Assembly (NCBI RefSeq): GCF_001439815.1
Contig: NZ_JYLM01000005.1
Span: 62,001 to 126,000, forward strand
Length of the DNA: 64,000 bases
Reading direction: 5' to 3'
Source of the DNA: Pseudomonas orientalis
Lineage (GTDB): Bacteria; Pseudomonadota; Gammaproteobacteria; Pseudomonadales; Pseudomonadaceae
Shown here: positions 61,729-64,000 of the stretch, piece by piece
How the letters are laid out: the number at the start of each line of letters is the position of its first letter
Numbering within the stretch: position 1 is the stretch's first letter
Notes under the pieces: model-generated
What the model saw: the letters and a program-made list of their open reading frames with translations, nothing else
Database searches by the model: none
Told to the model about the DNA's origin: nothing
Program-made: the position numbers and the translations under genes

Positions 61729-63075
61729 GTGCGGTCATTGTTCTGGCGCATCCTGGCGAGTTTCTGGCTGGCCATCGCCCTGGTTGCCGGGTTGTCGATC
61801 CTGCTCGGGCATATGCTGAACCAGGACGCCTGGATTCTCAGCCGCCATCCGGGCCTCAACAACCTGGCGCAGGAGTGGACGCAACTCTACGAAGCCCAGG
61901 GTGAAGAGGCGGCCCAGGCGTTGCTGCAGCAACGCAAACGCCAGTACCACATCGACGTGCAAGTGCTCAACGAAGGCGGCGAGCCGGTGGTACGCGGCAC
62001 CTTCCCGCGCCGCGCAGCCGCCTTCGAAGCCCGGCAGAATGACAGCCAGGACGGCCATCTGCCCTGGCGGCGCCTGACCGCCGAATACACCAGCGAGAAA
62101 ACCGGTGACACCTACCTGCTGATTTATCGCATTCCCCATCCGGAGCTGGACGCCTGGCACCGCAGCAGCCTGTTGTGGCCGTTCAGCGCCCTGGCCATTG
62201 CCCTGGTGGTGCTGACGCTGTTCAGCCTGTTGGTGACCCTGTCCATCACCCGCCCCTTAAGCCGACTGCGCGGCGCGGTGCATGACCTGGGCCAGGCCAC
62301 GTACCAGCAGAACAGCCTGGCGCAACTGGCCAACCGCCGCGATGAATTCGGCGTGCTGGCCACCGACTTCAACCGCATGGGCGCCCGCCTGCAAAGCCTG
62401 ATCGGCAGCCAGCGCCAACTGCTGCGCGACGTCTCCCACGAACTGCGCTCGCCCCTGGCCCGCTTGCGTATCGCTCTGGCCCTGGCCGAGCGCGCCAGCC
62501 CCGAAGAACGGGAAAAGCTCTGGCCGCGCCTGACCCGCGAATGCGACCGCCTGGAAGCCCTGATCAGTGAGATTCTGGTACTGGCCCGGGTGGACGCCGA
62601 CAACGCCAGCGCCGAAGAGATCGACCTCAACCCGCTGCTCAAGACGCTGCAAAAGGACGCCCAACTCAGCGCGCCGGAGCAAGAGGTGCAACTGACGGCC
62701 GAGCCCGACCTGCGCCTCAAGGGCTGGCCGACCATGATCGAGCGCGCCGTGGATAACCTGCTGCGCAATGCCCAGCGCTTCAACCCGGCCGGCCAACCCA
62801 TCGAGTTGCACGCGCAGCGGCACGGCGAGCGGATCCTGATCAGCGTGCGCGATCACGGCCCCGGCGTCGAAGCCGAGCACCTGACCCAACTGGGCGAGCC
62901 GTTCTACCGCGCACCCGGCCAGACCGCCCAAGGCCACGGCCTGGGCCTGGCGATTGCACGGCGCGCCGCCGAACGCCATGGCGGCCACCTGATCCTGGCC
63001 AATCACCCAGGCGGCGGCTTTATTGCCAGTATCGAACTGCCATTGGCCCCTGGGGTTGTCACACCGGCCGGATGA
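61729..63075 (+). CDS. cpxS: Sensor histidine kinase, CpxA/CpxS-like
   Basis: The 448-residue inner-membrane kinase has membrane segments at about 8-28 and 150-172 with a periplasmic domain between, a HAMP linker, a HisKA domain with phospho-His237 (DVSHELRSPL), and a HATPase domain (AVDNLLRNAQRF, DHGPGVEAEHL, GHGLGLAIARR). It starts at GTG 61729 after GAGGG. It should phosphorylate the regulator encoded at 60394. Confidence 0.92.
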   Translation: MRSLFWRILASFWLAIALVAGLSILLGHMLNQDAWILSRHPGLNNLAQEWTQLYEAQGEEAAQALLQQRKRQYHIDVQVLNEGGEPVVRGTFPRRAAAFEARQNDSQDGHLPWRRLTAEYTSEKTGDTYLLIYRIPHPELDAWHRSSLLWPFSALAIALVVLTLFSLLVTLSITRPLSRLRGAVHDLGQATYQQNSLAQLANRRDEFGVLATDFNRMGARLQSLIGSQRQLLRDVSHELRSPLARLRIALALAERASPEEREKLWPRLTRECDRLEALISEILVLARVDADNASAEEIDLNPLLKTLQKDAQLSAPEQEVQLTAEPDLRLKGWPTMIERAVDNLLRNAQRFNPAGQPIELHAQRHGERILISVRDHGPGVEAEHLTQLGEPFYRAPGQTAQGHGLGLAIARRAAERHGGHLILANHPGGGFIASIELPLAPGVVTPAG

Positions 63076-63112
63076 TCTTCTATAGTGCCCCTTCTCTTAT
63101 GGAGGGCCTTCG

Positions 63113-64000
63113 ATGACTGACCTGCTGACACCCATCCAAGCCGCACTCGATCTACCGCACACCCCGCTGACCCTGAACGAGCCCGGCGCCCTGCCCTCGG
63201 CGTTCGCCGTGACTGACCTGGCCGCCGCCAGTATCGGCGTCGCCGGCCAGGCCGTTGCCGAGTTGATCCAGCAACTGAGCGGGCGCTTGCCCGGTATCAG
63301 CGTAGACCGCCGCCTCGCCTCGTTGTGGTTCTCCTCATCGATTCGCCCGCTGGGCTGGCAGGTGCCGCCGCTGTGGGACCCCATAGCCGGTGACTACGCC
63401 AGCGCCGACGGCTGGATTCGCCTGCACACCAATGCGCCCCATCACCGCGCCGCCGCTGAACGGGTGCTGGGCAAGGTGACCGACCGCACGCAAATGGCGC
63501 ATCAGGTCGCCAAGTGGAGCGCCGCCGAACTGGAGCAGGCTGTTGTCGACGAAGGTGGGTGTGCGGCGCAAATGCGTAACTGGCAAGCCTGGCAAAGTCA
63601 CCCGCAAGGCCTGGCGGTGAATGCCGAGCCACTGGTCCAGCGGCAGGCCTTCGCCAGCGCCGGCGACAAACCCTGGCTCGGCAGCGCAGCCCGCCCGCTG
63701 GCCGGTATCAAGGTGCTGGATTTGACCCGCGTCCTGGCCGGCCCCGTCGCCAGTCGTTTCCTCGCGGGCCTGGGCGCGAACGTATTGCGCATCGACTCGC
63801 CCACCTGGGACGAACCCGGCGTGGTGCCGGAAATGACCCTGGGCAAGCGCTGCGCGCGTCTTGACCTGAAAAGCGCTGAAGGGCGGCAGGTCTTCGAAAC
63901 GTTGCTCGCAGATGCCGACATTCTATTCCATGGTTACCGTGCCGATGCGTTGGAACAATTGGGCTATGCGGGCGACGCACTGCAACGCATCGCGCCGGGC
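63113..64000 (+). CDS. CoA-transferase family III protein (CaiB/BaiF), 3' truncated by the window edge
   Basis: The frame is open from the ATG at 63113 (GGAGG upstream) to the window end, 296 codons. The CaiB/BaiF core begins near residue 198 with LAGIKVLDLTRVLAGPVASR, followed by FLAGLGANVLRIDSP and LDLKSAEGRQVFETLL. The first 190 residues form an additional N-terminal region (SIGVAGQAVAELIQQLSGRL). Such proteins move CoA between carboxylic acids. The substrate is unknown and the C-terminal part is outside the window. Confidence 0.85.
   Translation, partial: MTDLLTPIQAALDLPHTPLTLNEPGALPSAFAVTDLAAASIGVAGQAVAELIQQLSGRLPGISVDRRLASLWFSSSIRPLGWQVPPLWDPIAGDYASADGWIRLHTNAPHHRAAAERVLGKVTDRTQMAHQVAKWSAAELEQAVVDEGGCAAQMRNWQAWQSHPQGLAVNAEPLVQRQAFASAGDKPWLGSAARPLAGIKVLDLTRVLAGPVASRFLAGLGANVLRIDSPTWDEPGVVPEMTLGKRCARLDLKSAEGRQVFETLLADADILFHGYRADALEQLGYAGDALQRIAPG

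Noticed and set aside
1..64000. CRISPR array, tRNA/rRNA genes, complete insertion sequence or prophage
   Set aside because: The regular repeats seen are REP/REPIN elements, and no spacer arrays, tRNA cloverleaves, transposase or phage genes were found.

Overview
The window looks like chromosomal DNA from a Pseudomonas of the fluorescens group. It is GC-rich and carries the Entner-Doudoroff and glucose-uptake genes in their usual Pseudomonas order: zwf-pgl-eda divergent from hexR, with oprB and gtsABCD nearby. It also has fadD2-fadD1 next to phaJ1, and sodB next to bifA. Many intergenic spaces hold the two REP/REPIN families known from P. fluorescens: GI, built on GTGGGAGGGGGCTTGCCCCC, and GII, built on GTAGGAGCGAGCTTGCTCGC. 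No rRNA, tRNA, CRISPR array, complete insertion sequence or prophage was seen.

Layout. 1-4.2 kb: the 5' end of a probable Ig-like protein gene, the gluconate operon (gntP, gntK, divergent gntR) with three matching operators, and a DUF6124-type gene behind a highly structured leader. 4.4-12.7 kb: an unknown beta-rich protein, a GST / uronate-dehydrogenase-like / MFS group, an orphan sulfonate-type binding protein, a GNAT, a second peptide deformylase with a YihY protein, and CsbD. 12.8-18.3 kb: fatty-acid activation (fadD1, fadD2), a lipase-like hydrolase and phaJ1. 18.5-22.1 kb: a six-repeat propeller-like protein of unknown role, stress-type small proteins and a class V aminotransferase. 22.2-34.5 kb: glucose catabolism and uptake (eda, pgl, zwf, hexR, mutarotase, oprB, gtsDCBA, an AGE-type sugar isomerase). 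34.8-48.8 kb: mixed core genes (argP/argO, sodB, bifA, imelysin lipoprotein, trkH, regulators, arfB). 49-54 kb: an effector-like gene, an aromatic-amino-acid-type permease and a two-gene operon resembling a minimal RiPP locus. 53.9-64 kb: rluB, the scpB-scpA-yciO-PHP block divergent from yciB-yciI, a Cpx-type two-component system with a Spy-like protein, and a truncated CoA-transferase gene.

The most interesting observations are these. (1) Two separate genes, a 61-residue glycine-rich protein and a 378-residue unknown protein, each have a near-consensus HrpL (type III secretion) promoter about 50 bases before the start codon, although no secretion apparatus is in the window. (2) A 45-codon peptide gene with a strong ribosome binding site is followed by a perfect 24-base palindrome and an M29/NicX-like metalloenzyme gene, which is the layout of a small RiPP operon. 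(3) gtsA and the AGE isomerase gene share an identically spaced promoter module with an 18-base palindrome; the gtsA copy overlaps the isomerase stop codon. (4) The DUF6124 gene has a long-stem structured leader. (5) Several REPINs are nested, disrupted, collapsed, turned outward or absorbed into a coding sequence.

All calls come from reading the sequence and from general family knowledge. No database search or folding computation was run.
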